DNA of 64,000 bases, from contig NZ_JAAWWP010000002.1 of NCBI RefSeq assembly GCF_012273655.1, positions 186,001-250,000 of the forward strand. The letters run 5' to 3'. Source of the stretch: Streptomyces physcomitrii. Its GTDB lineage: Bacteria; Actinomycetota; Actinomycetes; Streptomycetales; Streptomycetaceae. Below the pieces are notes generated by a model. It saw only the letters and a program-made list of their open reading frames with translations, did no database searches and was not told the DNA's origin. Made by a program: the position numbers and the translations under genes. This document shows, in pieces, positions 42,289 through 50,995 of this stretch (within the stretch, counting starts at the first letter, position 1; each line of letters starts with the position of its first letter).

Positions 42289-42301
42289 ATATGCTCCCCT
42301 C

Positions 42302-43276
42302 GTGACTATGGCGACCACACCACCCTCCACAGCCGCAGGGCGGGCCGCGTTTGCCGACGCGACCGCGTCCGACGCCACGCTGCGCCGCTTCCTGCACGGC
42401 CTTCCCGGCGTCGACGCCGTCGGCCTCGAAGCGCGCGCCGCAGCGCTGGGCACCCGCTCGATCAAGACCACCGCGAAGGCCTACGCCCTGGATCTGGCGA
42501 TCTCGATGATCGACCTGACCACGCTCGAAGGCGCCGACACCGCGGGCAAGGTCAGAGCGCTCGGCACCAAGGCCGTCCACCCCGACCCGACCGATCCGGA
42601 GACCCCGAAGGTCGCCGCGGTCTGCGTCTACCCGGACATGGTCGCCACCGCCAAGCAGGCCGTGGGCGGCTCCGGCGTCAAGGTCGCCTCGGTCGCCACC
42701 GCCTTCCCCGCGGGCCGCGCCGCCCTGGAGGTCAAGCTCGCCGACGTCCGGGACGCCGTCGCCGCGGGCGCCGACGAGATCGACATGGTCATCGACCGCG
42801 GCGCCTTCCTCTCCGGCCGCTATCTGAAGGTCTACGAGGAGATCGCCGCCGTGAAGCAGGCGAGCGGCGCCGCCCGGCTGAAGGTCATCTTCGAGACCGG
42901 CGAGCTGTCCACGTACGACAACATCCGGCGGGCGAGCTGGCTCGGGATGATCGCGGGCGCGGACTTCATCAAGACCTCCACCGGCAAGGTCGCGGTCAAC
43001 GCCACCCCGGCCAACACCCTGCTGATGCTCCAGGCGGTGCGCGACTTCCGCACGCAGACCGGGGTCCAGGTCGGCGTGAAGCCGGCGGGCGGCATCCGTA
43101 CCGCCAAGGACGCGGTGAAGTTCCTGGTCCTGGTCAACGAGACCGCGGGCGGGGACTGGCTGGACAACCACTGGTTCCGCTTCGGCGCCTCCTCGCTCCT
43201 GAACGACCTGCTGATGCAGCGCCAGAAGCTGAGCACCGGACGCTACTCCGGACCCGACTACGTGACGGTGGACTGA
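42302..43276 (+). CDS. deoC: Deoxyribose-phosphate aldolase
   Basis: This 324-residue class I aldolase splits 2-deoxyribose-5-phosphate to glyceraldehyde-3-phosphate and acetaldehyde. The Schiff-base lysine is in ADFIKTSTGK, and the second active-site lysine in VGVKPAGGIRT. It also shows AAVCVYPDMV and DEIDMVID. The GTG at 42302 is fixed by a -10 box ending six bases upstream (leaderless), with ATG two codons later as an alternative. The two aldehyde dehydrogenase genes that follow may oxidise the acetaldehyde. Confidence 0.96.
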   Translation: MTMATTPPSTAAGRAAFADATASDATLRRFLHGLPGVDAVGLEARAAALGTRSIKTTAKAYALDLAISMIDLTTLEGADTAGKVRALGTKAVHPDPTDPETPKVAAVCVYPDMVATAKQAVGGSGVKVASVATAFPAGRAALEVKLADVRDAVAAGADEIDMVIDRGAFLSGRYLKVYEEIAAVKQASGAARLKVIFETGELSTYDNIRRASWLGMIAGADFIKTSTGKVAVNATPANTLLMLQAVRDFRTQTGVQVGVKPAGGIRTAKDAVKFLVLVNETAGGDWLDNHWFRFGASSLLNDLLMQRQKLSTGRYSGPDYVTVD

Positions 43277-43281
43277 GAGAC

Positions 43282-44733
43282 GTGAACACGCCCCTTTCTT
43301 CAAGCGCCTTCGAGTACGCGCCCGCGCCCGAGTCGCGCTCCCTGGTGGACATCGCGCCCTCCTACGGGCTCTTCATCGACGGCGAGTTCACCGAGGCCGC
43401 CGACGGCAAGGTCTTCAAGACCGTCTCCCCCTCCAGCGAGGAGGTCCTCTCCGAGGTCTCCCGCGCCGGGGCCGCCGATGTGGACCGCGCCGTGGCGGCC
43501 GCCCGCAGGGCCTTCGCCTCCTGGTCCGCGCTGCCGGGCGCGGAGCGCGCCAAGTACCTGTTCCGTATCGCCCGGATCATCCAGGAGCGCTCCCGCGAAC
43601 TGGCCGTCCTGGAGAGCCTGGACAACGGCAAGCCCATCAAGGAGACCCGCGACACCGACCTGCCGCTGGTCGCCGCGCACTTCTTCTACTACGCGGGCTG
43701 GGCCGACAAGCTGGAGCACGCCGGTTTCGGCGCCGCGCCCCGCCCGCTGGGCGTCGCGGGCCAGGTCATCCCCTGGAACTTCCCGCTCCTGATGCTCGCC
43801 TGGAAGATCGCCCCGGCGCTGGCCACCGGCAACACGGTCGTCCTCAAGCCCGCGGAGACCACCCCGCTGTCCGCCCTCTTCTTCGCGGACATCTGCCGCC
43901 AGGCCGGGCTGCCCAGGGGCGTCGTCAACATCCTCACCGGATACGGCGACACCGGCGGCGCCCTGGTCGCGCACGAGGACGTGAACAAGGTCGCCTTCAC
44001 CGGCTCGACCGCCGTCGGCAAGCAGATCGCCCGCACCGTCGCCGGTACGGACAAGAAGCTCACCCTCGAACTGGGCGGCAAGGGCGCCAACATCGTCTTC
44101 GACGACGCCCCGCTGGACCAGGCCGTCGAGGGCATCGTGACCGGCATCTTCTTCAACCAGGGCCAGGTCTGCTGCGCGGGCAGCCGCCTGCTGGTCCAGG
44201 AGTCCGTCGAGGAGGAGCTGCTCGACGCGCTCAAGTCCCGGCTCTCCACGCTGCGCCTCGGCGACCCGCTCGACAAGAACACCGACATCGGCGCCATCAA
44301 CTCCGCCGAGCAGCTGGCCCGGATCACCTCGCTGGCCGACCGGGGCGAGGCGGAGGGCGCCGAGCGCTGGACCGCCGACTGCCCGCTGCCGTCCGCGGGC
44401 TACTGGTTCGCGCCCACCCTGTTCACCAAGGTCACCCAGGCGCACACGGTGGCCCGCGACGAGATCTTCGGCCCGGTCCTGTCGGTGCTCACCTTCCGTA
44501 CGCCGGAGGAGGCCGTCGCCAAGGCCAACAACTCGGCGTACGGGCTCTCGGCGGGCATCTGGACCGAGAAGGGCTCGCGGATCCTCGCCGTGGCGGAGCG
44601 CCTGCGCGCGGGCGTGATCTGGGCGAACACGTTCAACAAGTTCGACCCCACCTCGCCGTTCGGCGGTTACAAGGAGTCGGGCTACGGCCGCGAGGGCGGC
44701 CGCCACGGTCTGGAGGCGTACCTCGATGTCTGA
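43282..44733 (+). CDS. Aldehyde dehydrogenase
   Basis: This 483-residue NAD(P)-dependent dehydrogenase has a complete active site: Asn in IPWNFPL, Glu in LELGGKGANIV and the nucleophile in GQVCCAGSR. The start is five bases after the deoC stop, so the genes form one operon. A role in oxidising acetaldehyde from DeoC is likely. The sequence resembles the N-terminal half of ALDH16-type enzymes. Its end overlaps the next gene by eight bases. Confidence 0.93.
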   Translation: MNTPLSSSAFEYAPAPESRSLVDIAPSYGLFIDGEFTEAADGKVFKTVSPSSEEVLSEVSRAGAADVDRAVAAARRAFASWSALPGAERAKYLFRIARIIQERSRELAVLESLDNGKPIKETRDTDLPLVAAHFFYYAGWADKLEHAGFGAAPRPLGVAGQVIPWNFPLLMLAWKIAPALATGNTVVLKPAETTPLSALFFADICRQAGLPRGVVNILTGYGDTGGALVAHEDVNKVAFTGSTAVGKQIARTVAGTDKKLTLELGGKGANIVFDDAPLDQAVEGIVTGIFFNQGQVCCAGSRLLVQESVEEELLDALKSRLSTLRLGDPLDKNTDIGAINSAEQLARITSLADRGEAEGAERWTADCPLPSAGYWFAPTLFTKVTQAHTVARDEIFGPVLSVLTFRTPEEAVAKANNSAYGLSAGIWTEKGSRILAVAERLRAGVIWANTFNKFDPTSPFGGYKESGYGREGGRHGLEAYLDV

Positions 44734-45730
44734 CAAGTCCGCGAAGGCACCGCAGAAGCCGGCCAAGCCGGGCCGGAGCGCGAAGGCGGCCAAGAAGGAC
44801 CAGCCCGGCACCGGGGCCGGGACGGCGACCGCCCCCGCCCGACCCGGGCGGCTCGCCGTGTTCAAGACCTACAAGCTGTACGTCGGCGGGAAGTTCCCCC
44901 GCAGTGAGAGCGGCCGCGTGTACGAGGTGACGGACTCCGAGGACCAGTGGCTGGCGAACGCCCCGCGCGCCTCCCGCAAGGACGCCCGGGACGCGGTGGT
45001 CGCCGCCCGCAAGGCCTTCGGCGGCTGGGCCGGGAAGACCGCGTACAACCGGGGCCAGATCCTCTACCGGGTCGCCGAGATGCTGGAGGGGCGCCGCGAG
45101 CAGTTCACCGAGGAGGTGGCCGCCGCCGAGGGCCTGTCCCGCGCCGCGGCCGCCGAGGTGGTGGACGCGGCGGTGGACCGCTGGGTCTGGTACGCGGGCT
45201 GGACGGACAAGGTCGCCCAGATCGTGGGCGGCGGCAACCCGGTGGCGGGGCCGTTCTTCAACCTCTCCTCGCCGGAGCCGACCGGGGTGGTGACGGTGCT
45301 GGCCCCGCAGGAGTCCTCGCTGCTCGGCCTGGTCTCGGTGCTCGCCCCGGTGATCGCCACCGGCAACACCGCGGTGCTGGTCGCCAGTGAGAAGGCCCCG
45401 CTGCCCGCGCTCTCCCTCGCCGAGGTCCTGGCCACCTCGGACCTGCCCGGCGGTGTGGTCAACATCCTCTCCGGCCGCACCGAGGAGCTGGCCGGACCGC
45501 TCGCCGCCCACCAGGACGTCAACGCCCTGGACCTGACCGGTGCCGAGGACCCGCAGCTCGCCAAGGCCCTGGAGGTCGCGGCGGCCGACAACCTCAAGCG
45601 GGTGCTGCGTCCGGGCACCGACGGCGACTGGCACGCCGACCCCGGCACCCACCGCCTGACCGCTTTCCTGGAGACCAAGACCGTCTGGCACCCCACGGGT
45701 TCCCTCGGCGCCTCGGGCTCCGCCTACTGA
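44726..45730 (+). CDS. Half-length aldehyde dehydrogenase-like protein without catalytic cysteine
   Basis: This 334-residue protein has a Lys/Ala-rich start (1-40) and then an aldehyde-dehydrogenase Rossmann region (YKLYVGGKFPRSESGRVYEV to LRPG). The position of the WNFPL asparagine is replaced (LAPQESSLLGLV), and the sequence ends before the catalytic-cysteine domain. It cannot act alone as a dehydrogenase. It overlaps the complete enzyme by eight bases, and the pair resembles a split form of ALDH16, which has a second, inactive ALDH domain. It probably forms a complex with the upstream protein. The terminator follows at 45761-45808. Confidence 0.88.
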   Translation: MSDKSAKAPQKPAKPGRSAKAAKKDQPGTGAGTATAPARPGRLAVFKTYKLYVGGKFPRSESGRVYEVTDSEDQWLANAPRASRKDARDAVVAARKAFGGWAGKTAYNRGQILYRVAEMLEGRREQFTEEVAAAEGLSRAAAAEVVDAAVDRWVWYAGWTDKVAQIVGGGNPVAGPFFNLSSPEPTGVVTVLAPQESSLLGLVSVLAPVIATGNTAVLVASEKAPLPALSLAEVLATSDLPGGVVNILSGRTEELAGPLAAHQDVNALDLTGAEDPQLAKALEVAAADNLKRVLRPGTDGDWHADPGTHRLTAFLETKTVWHPTGSLGASGSAY

Positions 45731-45760
45731 CCCGCCCCGCACCACCGGCGCAGGCAGACC

Positions 45761-45808
45761 GGAAGCCCCCGTTGCTCCTCTCCCCCGTGGGGAGGAACGG
45801 GGGCTTCC
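45761..45808. terminator. Terminator after the deoC-aldehyde dehydrogenase operon
   Basis: GGAAGCCCCCGTT (45761-45773) pairs perfectly with AACGGGGGCTTCC (45796-45808); an inner CCTC/GAGG stem adds stability. It is shared with the convergent secreted-protein gene. Confidence 0.92.
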
Positions 45809-45870
45809 GCGGGTCCGGGCGCGAGGCCGCGGCAGGCGGTCCCGTCCGCCGTCCCGCGCTCCCCGGGGCC

Positions 45871-46290
45871 TCAGCCCAGCAGCCCCCGGGTGACCGAGCC
45901 CACCACCGGCAGCTCGCTGAGGGAGTCGCCGTCCGACAGTGGACCGGTGACCGCCTTGGTCGACACCGGCTTGAAGTCGGCGACCTGGGTGGAGATGCCG
46001 TTGTCCAGCGGGTCGACGCCGGTCTGGGCCAGCGGGTTGAGCTTGAGGTCGGAGACGGCGCCGAGGGCCGAGGTCACGTCCAGGGGGCCGGACTTGGCGG
46101 GCGCGGCGCTCTCCGGGGCCGGGGCCTCGCTCCGCGCCGCCGGGGCACCGGAGTCCTCGCCCGCGAAGGTGGCCGCACCGGCCGCGGCGGTCCCGGCGGC
46201 GAGTGCGGCACCGGCCGCGCCGAGGGTCAGACCCGCGCGCAGCAGGGTTCGGGCTGCCGGGGACGTCCTGGGGGCCGCGTGTCGGGCCAT
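45871..46290 (-). CDS. Small secreted protein
   Basis: This 139-residue protein has a signal peptide of about 40 residues (basic start MARHAAPRTSPAARTLLRAG, alanine-rich core, cleavage near AGA-ATF). The mature part is Ala/Ser/Pro-rich, followed by short LNPLAQTGVDPLDNGI and LPVVGSVTRGLLG segments that recall other Streptomyces surface proteins of unknown function. It is similar in style to the secreted protein at 52702. ATG 46290 is the sensible start; upstream in-frame sequence is not signal-like. Confidence 0.75.
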   Translation of the reverse strand: MARHAAPRTSPAARTLLRAGLTLGAAGAALAAGTAAAGAATFAGEDSGAPAARSEAPAPESAAPAKSGPLDVTSALGAVSDLKLNPLAQTGVDPLDNGISTQVADFKPVSTKAVTGPLSDGDSLSELPVVGSVTRGLLG

Positions 46291-46526
46291 GGCTGTGCCG
46301 CCTCTCGAGGGGACCCGGACCGCCGCCGGGGATGGGCTGTCCAACGAAGGGCGCACCGCACGGTCACGGAGACACACACCGGGTATCCGATCTTTCACAC
46401 AAGGTGATCGACGGTCCGTCGGGGAAGCGGAAACCGGTGGAGGGTGTGTGAATCCGGCTTCATTCCGGCACCGAAGGACGTCCCGGGGCTCGGAGCGCGG
46501 GCGGGAATGGCGCACACTGGATTCTC

Positions 46527-47213
46527 GTGAGCTCACCTCCCCACATACCGACGCGCGTGGTGCTGCTGTGCGGCCCCTCCGGTTCCGGAAAGTCCTCGCT
46601 GGCGGTCCGTTCGGGGCTGCCGGTGCTCGCCCTCGACGACTTCTACAAGGAGGGCGACGACCCGAGCCTGCCGCGCGTCCCCGGCACCGAGGCCACCGAC
46701 TGGGACGCGCCGGGCTCCTGGGACGCCGAGGCCGCGGTGGCCGCGGTCGCCGCGCTGTGCCGCACGGGACGTACCGAGGTGCCCCTCTACGACCTCGCGA
46801 GCAGCAGCCGTACGGGCAGCCGGACCCTGGAGGTCGGGCGCACCCCGCTCTTCGTGGCCGAGGGGATCTTCGCCGCCGACATCGTGGAGCGTTGCCGTGA
46901 ACTCGGCCTGCTCGCCGATGCCTTGTGCCTGCGCGGGCGGCCCTTCACCACCTTCCGCCGCCGCCTGCTGCGCGATCTGCGCGAGGGCCGCAAGTCACCG
47001 GCGGTGCTGGTCCGCCGCGGCTGGCGGCTGATGCGCGCGGAGCGCGGCATCGTCGCGCGCCAGTCCGCCCTGGGCGCCCACCCCTGCGCGAAGGACGAGG
47101 CGCTCGGACGCCTCGCCGCCGCGGCCGCGGGCCACCGCGCGGGCGGCCGTCCCCGGACCCGCGTCCCGGGTGCCACCGCACCGGCCAAGTCCCAGCAGCC
47201 GCAGCCCCGCTGA
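46527..47213 (+). CDS. Uridine kinase-like P-loop protein
   Basis: This 228-residue P-loop kinase probably phosphorylates uridine or another nucleoside. It has Walker A GPSGSGKSS, the following LALDDFYKEGDDPSLP (typical of uridine kinases), WDAPGSWD, and VPLYDLASSSRTGS with FVAEGIFAADIV. The C-terminal 50 residues are a basic, Pro/Ala-rich tail. The GTG start at 46527 is short of an obvious Shine-Dalgarno. Its location next to nucleoside catabolic genes fits a salvage role. It faces sigQ over a 492-bp gap. Confidence 0.82.
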   Translation: MSSPPHIPTRVVLLCGPSGSGKSSLAVRSGLPVLALDDFYKEGDDPSLPRVPGTEATDWDAPGSWDAEAAVAAVAALCRTGRTEVPLYDLASSSRTGSRTLEVGRTPLFVAEGIFAADIVERCRELGLLADALCLRGRPFTTFRRRLLRDLREGRKSPAVLVRRGWRLMRAERGIVARQSALGAHPCAKDEALGRLAAAAAGHRAGGRPRTRVPGATAPAKSQQPQPR

Positions 47214-47705
47214 GCCGAGCGGCCCCGGCGAGGCCGGGCCGGGCACCCTCCGGCAGGACCCGCGGGACCACCGGTCACGGGAACAGCGGGTACGGCAGAG
47301 CGGGTACGGAACCGGCACGTACGGCCGCAGTGCGTACGGAAAACGGGCACCGGAAAAGCCGCAAGACCGGCAAGGCCCCCCAGCCTTCCGGTCCTGCGCT
47401 CTCCACCCCCGTGGATCCCCGGTTCGTTGCTCCGGGCCTCCCCCTTGTTCCCCCGTGACCCGGGAAGCGCGCCGTCGCCGTTCCCCCACGAACGACGACG
47501 CCGCATTTCCCGGTTTCCCCCTCGGGTTTCCCCGTTTTCCTTCTTCTCCCGGTCGCCCGGGACCGGGTCGCCCCGGTTTCCTTCCCCCGTACCGGGTCGC
47601 CCCGGCCGTTCCCCCGTACCGGGTCGCCCCGGCTTCTTTTCCCCCGTACCGGATCACCGGGTCTCCCCGGCTCACCGTCTTTCCCCCGTAGACCTCCGGA
47701 GGGGC
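47214..47705. other. 492-bp region between convergent uridine kinase and sigQ genes
   Basis: No gene is evident. The left part has GGGTACGGNA-type repeats (47287-47345). The right part contains the array of ACCGGGTCGCCCCGG units described separately. The plus strand is pyrimidine-rich from 47440 to 47690. Confidence 0.6.
47561..47690. repeat. 27-30-bp repeats of ACCGGGTCGCCCCGG
   Basis: The word ACCGGGTCGCCCCGG occurs at about 47562, 47591 and 47618, with a diverged copy at 47648. Copies are separated by pyrimidine-rich spacers (TTCCTTCCCCCGT). Each word can form a small hairpin (CCGGG with CCCGG), so the array may act as a transcription terminator for the converging genes. Confidence 0.85.
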
Positions 47706-48476
47706 TCAGGCGACGAGCTCCCCGAAGGACTCCTCCTCGTCACGGCCGAAGCTGAGCACCTCGTCCTCGCGCAGCCTGCGCAGCGAGCGCCAGATGCTGG
47801 ACTTGACCGTGCCGACACTGATGTCGAGGATGTCCGCGATCTCCGGGTCGGTGCGGCCCTCGTAGTAGCGCAGGACCAGCATCGTGCGCTGGAGTTCGGG
47901 CAGCCGGGCGAGCGCCTGCCACAGCACGGCGCGCAGCTCGGTGCCGCGCATCGCGTCCGTGTCGCCGACGGTCTCCGGCAGTTCCTCGGTCGGGTATTCG
48001 TTGAGCTTGCGCCGCCGCCAGGCGCTGATGTGCAGATTGGTCATGGTGCGGCGCAGGTATCCGCCGACGGCGGCCTTGTCGCTGATCCGGTCCCAGGCCT
48101 TGTACGTCGAGAACAGCGCGCTCTGCAGCAGGTCCTCGGCCTCGAAGCGGTCACCGGTCAGGTGGTAGGCGGTGGCGTAGAGGGAGGCGCGGCGCTCCTG
48201 GACGTACGCGGTGAACGCGGCCTCCGCGTCCGCCGCGGTCTCGGTGGTGCGCCGCTCCTGCGCCTCCTCGCGCGCCTGTCCGGCGCGCGTCCCCTCGTTC
48301 GCGTCAACCACCGTCATGTACACGGTGTGCTGACGCCCGGTGCCGCGAGCGCACCCCCGCCCGCTCACGGCACCGGACTTCTCACCGGGGTGACCGGACT
48401 TACCGGCACTCCGCCCGACGGCGTCGTGCAGGCGCGTGACAACTGCGCCAGTGGTGGTGCTGTGCAGTGTGTTCAT
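47706..48476 (-). CDS. sigQ: RNA polymerase ECF sigma factor SigQ (SigE-type)
   Basis: This sigma factor of 256 residues from ATG 48476, or 203 from ATG 48317, has region 2 (AYHLTGDRFEAEDLLQSALF) and region 4 (LARLPELQRTMLVLRYYEGRTDPEIADILDISVGTVKSSI). In S. coelicolor SigQ lies divergent from afsQ1, is activated by AfsQ1 and modulates antibiotic production. The longer start is preferred because the extension MNTLHSTTTGAVVTRLHDAV looks conserved; this is from memory and uncertain. The AfsQ1 box lies just upstream of it. Confidence 0.88.
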   Translation of the reverse strand: MNTLHSTTTGAVVTRLHDAVGRSAGKSGHPGEKSGAVSGRGCARGTGRQHTVYMTVVDANEGTRAGQAREEAQERRTTETAADAEAAFTAYVQERRASLYATAYHLTGDRFEAEDLLQSALFSTYKAWDRISDKAAVGGYLRRTMTNLHISAWRRRKLNEYPTEELPETVGDTDAMRGTELRAVLWQALARLPELQRTMLVLRYYEGRTDPEIADILDISVGTVKSSIWRSLRRLREDEVLSFGRDEEESFGELVA

Positions 48477-48561
48477 CGTGCGCCCCCCGTCGTCGGGTCC
48501 GTCGTCCCTTGCTTGTGGACACCACCCTGCCGAGGCCACTTCATGGCGGTGTCCGCCGACT

Positions 48562-48577
48562 GTCACAGGGCTGTCAC
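48562..48577. promoter_or_regulatory. AfsQ1 box between sigQ and afsQ1
   Basis: GTCAC-N6-GTCAC matches the reported AfsQ1 recognition sequence GTnAC-N6-GTnAC exactly. It lies in the divergent intergenic region, consistent with AfsQ1 control of sigQ. Confidence 0.82.
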
Positions 48578-48657
48578 AGGCCCCGAGAGGTGTGGGTGCG
48601 GTGAGAGTGAACTCCCGAGGTCGAAACCCCGGCACCCCATGGGACAGAATGTCCAGC

Positions 48658-49335
48658 GTGCCTTCCCTGTTGCTGATCGAGGACGACGACGCCATTCGTA
48701 CGGCCCTGGAGCTGTCGCTGACGCGCCAGGGGCACCGTGTGGCCACCGCTGCTACCGGCGAGGACGGTCTGAAACTGCTGCGCGAGCAGCGGCCGGACCT
48801 GATCGTGCTGGACGTGATGCTGCCCGGCATCGACGGCTTCGAGGTGTGCCGCCGCATCCGGCGCACCGACCAGCTGCCGATCATCCTGCTCACCGCGCGC
48901 AGCGACGACATCGACGTGGTGGTGGGCCTGGAGTCCGGCGCCGACGACTACGTGGTCAAGCCGGTGCAGGGACGGGTCCTCGACGCCCGGATCCGCGCGG
49001 TGCTGCGGCGCGGCGAGCGGGAGGCCAACGACGCCGCCTCCTTCGGCAGCCTGGTCATCGACCGGGCCGCGATGACCGTGACCAAGAACGGCGAGGACCT
49101 GCAGCTGACACCGACCGAGCTGCGGCTGCTGCTCGAACTCAGCCGCCGGCCCGGCCAGGCGCTCTCCCGCCAGCAGCTGCTGCGGCTGGTCTGGGAGCAC
49201 GACTACCTCGGCGACTCCCGCCTGGTCGACGCCTGTGTGCAGCGGCTGCGCGCCAAGGTGGAGGACGTGCCCTCCTCGCCGACCCTGATCCGCACCGTGC
49301 GCGGGGTCGGCTACCGGCTGGACACGCCCTCATGA
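48658..49335 (+). CDS. afsQ1: Response regulator AfsQ1
   Basis: This 225-residue OmpR-type regulator has a receiver (LLLIEDDDAI acidic pair; phospho-Asp in LIVLDVMLPG; Lys in VVKPVQGRV) and a winged-helix DNA-binding domain (LTPTELRLLLELSRRPGQAL and RLVDACVQRLRAKVED). The sequence matches what I recall of AfsQ1. With AfsQ2 and SigQ it links nitrogen and glutamate sensing to antibiotic production and development. GTG 48658 gives the known N-terminus MPSLLLIEDD; ATG 48649 is an alternative. Confidence 0.95.
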   Translation: MPSLLLIEDDDAIRTALELSLTRQGHRVATAATGEDGLKLLREQRPDLIVLDVMLPGIDGFEVCRRIRRTDQLPIILLTARSDDIDVVVGLESGADDYVVKPVQGRVLDARIRAVLRRGEREANDAASFGSLVIDRAAMTVTKNGEDLQLTPTELRLLLELSRRPGQALSRQQLLRLVWEHDYLGDSRLVDACVQRLRAKVEDVPSSPTLIRTVRGVGYRLDTPS

Positions 49336-49372
49336 GCCGTCTCCCGGTGTCCGCGGCGGGCGGCCCGCGCAC

Positions 49373-50995
49373 GTGACGAAGGCGCAGGATGAACGGCGCG
49401 GCTGGACCGCCGCGCGCCGGGCACTGATGGCGGGGCTGCGCCTGACCAGCCTGCGGCTGCGCCTGGTCGTGGTCTTCGCACTGGTCGCGCTGACCGCGGC
49501 GGTGCTCGCCTCCGGCATCGCCTACTGGCTGAACCGCGAGGCCGTGCTCACCCGTGCCCAGGACGCCGCCCTCGGCGACTTCCAGCAGGAGATGCAGAAC
49601 CGCGCGGGCGCCCTGCCCACCAACCCGACGCAGGCCGAACTCCAGCACACCGCGGGCCTGATGGCGGGCACCGGGCAGCACTTCAGCGTGCTGCTCATCG
49701 CGCAGGACGAGGACGGCAACACCGTGGTCGGCAACTCCGACCTGGACCGCTTCACCCTCGCCGACGTGCCGCGCCCGCTGCGCGAGGCGGTGGACCGCAG
49801 GCAGCCGAGCGGGGAGCACAACTCCGCCCCGTACCACCTGTACTGGCAGCGCACCGAGGAGGGCGGCACCCCGTATCTGATCGGGGGCGCCCGGGTGATC
49901 GGCGGCGGGCCGACCGGCTACATGCTCAAGTCCCTCGAACCCGAGGCCAAGGACCTGGACTCGCTCGCCTGGTCGCTGGGGATCGCCACCGCGCTCGCGC
50001 TGATCGGCGCGGCCCTGCTCGCGCAGGCCGCCGCGACCACCGTGCTGAAGCCGGTGCACCGGCTGGGCACCGCGGCCCGGCGCCTCGGCGAGGGCAAGCT
50101 CGACACCCGGCTGCGGGTCTCCGGCACCGACGAACTCGCCGAGCTGTCACGGACGTTCAACCGCACCGCGGAGGCCCTGGAGAAACGCGTCGCCGACATG
50201 AGCGCGCGGGACGAGGCCTCCCGGCGGTTCGTGGCGGACATGTCGCACGAGCTGCGTACGCCGCTGACCGCGATCACCGCGGTGACCGAGGTCCTGGAGG
50301 AGGAACTCGACGCGGAGACCGGCAGCGTGGACCCGATGATCGAGCCCGCGGTGCGCCTGGTGGTCAGCGAGACCCGGCGGCTGAACGACCTCGTCGAGAA
50401 CCTGATGGAGGTCACCCGCTTCGACGCCGGTACGGCCCGCCTGGTCCGCGACGACGTGGACATCGCCGACCAGATCACCGCCTGCATCGACGCCCGCGCC
50501 TGGCTGGACGCCGTCGAACTCGACGCGGAGCGCGGCATCATGGCCCGCATCGACCCGCGCCGCCTCGACGTGATCCTCGCCAACCTCATCGGCAACGCCC
50601 TCAAGCACGGCGGCTCGCCGGTACGGGTCTCGGTGCACCCGGACACCCGGGACGGCGGCAAGGACATGATCATCGAGGTGCAGGACCACGGCCCCGGCAT
50701 CCCCGAGGACGTCCTGCCGCACGTCTTCGACCGCTTCTACAAGGCGAGCGCCTCCCGGCCGCGTTCGGAGGGCAGCGGCCTCGGCCTCTCCATCGCCCTG
50801 GAGAACGCGCACATCCACGGCGGCGAGATCACCGCGGCCAACTCCCCCGAGGGCGGCGCCGTCTTCACCCTGCGGCTGCCGCGGGACAGCGAGCCCGCGC
50901 CCGAGGACCCCGAAACCGGGGCCCCGGCCGACACGGACGACACCGACCGCCCGGACGCCACCGGCGAGGCACCGGGCGAGGGCGAGGAGAAATGA
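49373..50995 (+). CDS. afsQ2: Sensor histidine kinase AfsQ2
   Basis: This 540-residue membrane sensor kinase has two transmembrane helices (about residues 28-52 and 198-222) flanking an extracellular sensor, then HAMP (about 224-276), HisKA with H-box VADMSHELRTPLTAI, and HATPase (N-box NLIGNALKHG, G1 DHGPGI, G2 GSGLGLSIA). The last 40 residues are acidic and disordered. It phosphorylates AfsQ1. The genes are 37 bp apart. The lipoprotein gene overlaps the stop by four bases. Confidence 0.95.
   Translation: MTKAQDERRGWTAARRALMAGLRLTSLRLRLVVVFALVALTAAVLASGIAYWLNREAVLTRAQDAALGDFQQEMQNRAGALPTNPTQAELQHTAGLMAGTGQHFSVLLIAQDEDGNTVVGNSDLDRFTLADVPRPLREAVDRRQPSGEHNSAPYHLYWQRTEEGGTPYLIGGARVIGGGPTGYMLKSLEPEAKDLDSLAWSLGIATALALIGAALLAQAAATTVLKPVHRLGTAARRLGEGKLDTRLRVSGTDELAELSRTFNRTAEALEKRVADMSARDEASRRFVADMSHELRTPLTAITAVTEVLEEELDAETGSVDPMIEPAVRLVVSETRRLNDLVENLMEVTRFDAGTARLVRDDVDIADQITACIDARAWLDAVELDAERGIMARIDPRRLDVILANLIGNALKHGGSPVRVSVHPDTRDGGKDMIIEVQDHGPGIPEDVLPHVFDRFYKASASRPRSEGSGLGLSIALENAHIHGGEITAANSPEGGAVFTLRLPRDSEPAPEDPETGAPADTDDTDRPDATGEAPGEGEEK

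Noticed and set aside
48317..48476. Shorter sigQ beginning at ATG 48317
   Set aside because: It is kept only as an alternative; the extension MNTLHSTTTGAVVTRLHDAV looks like a genuine N-terminus, although this relies on memory.
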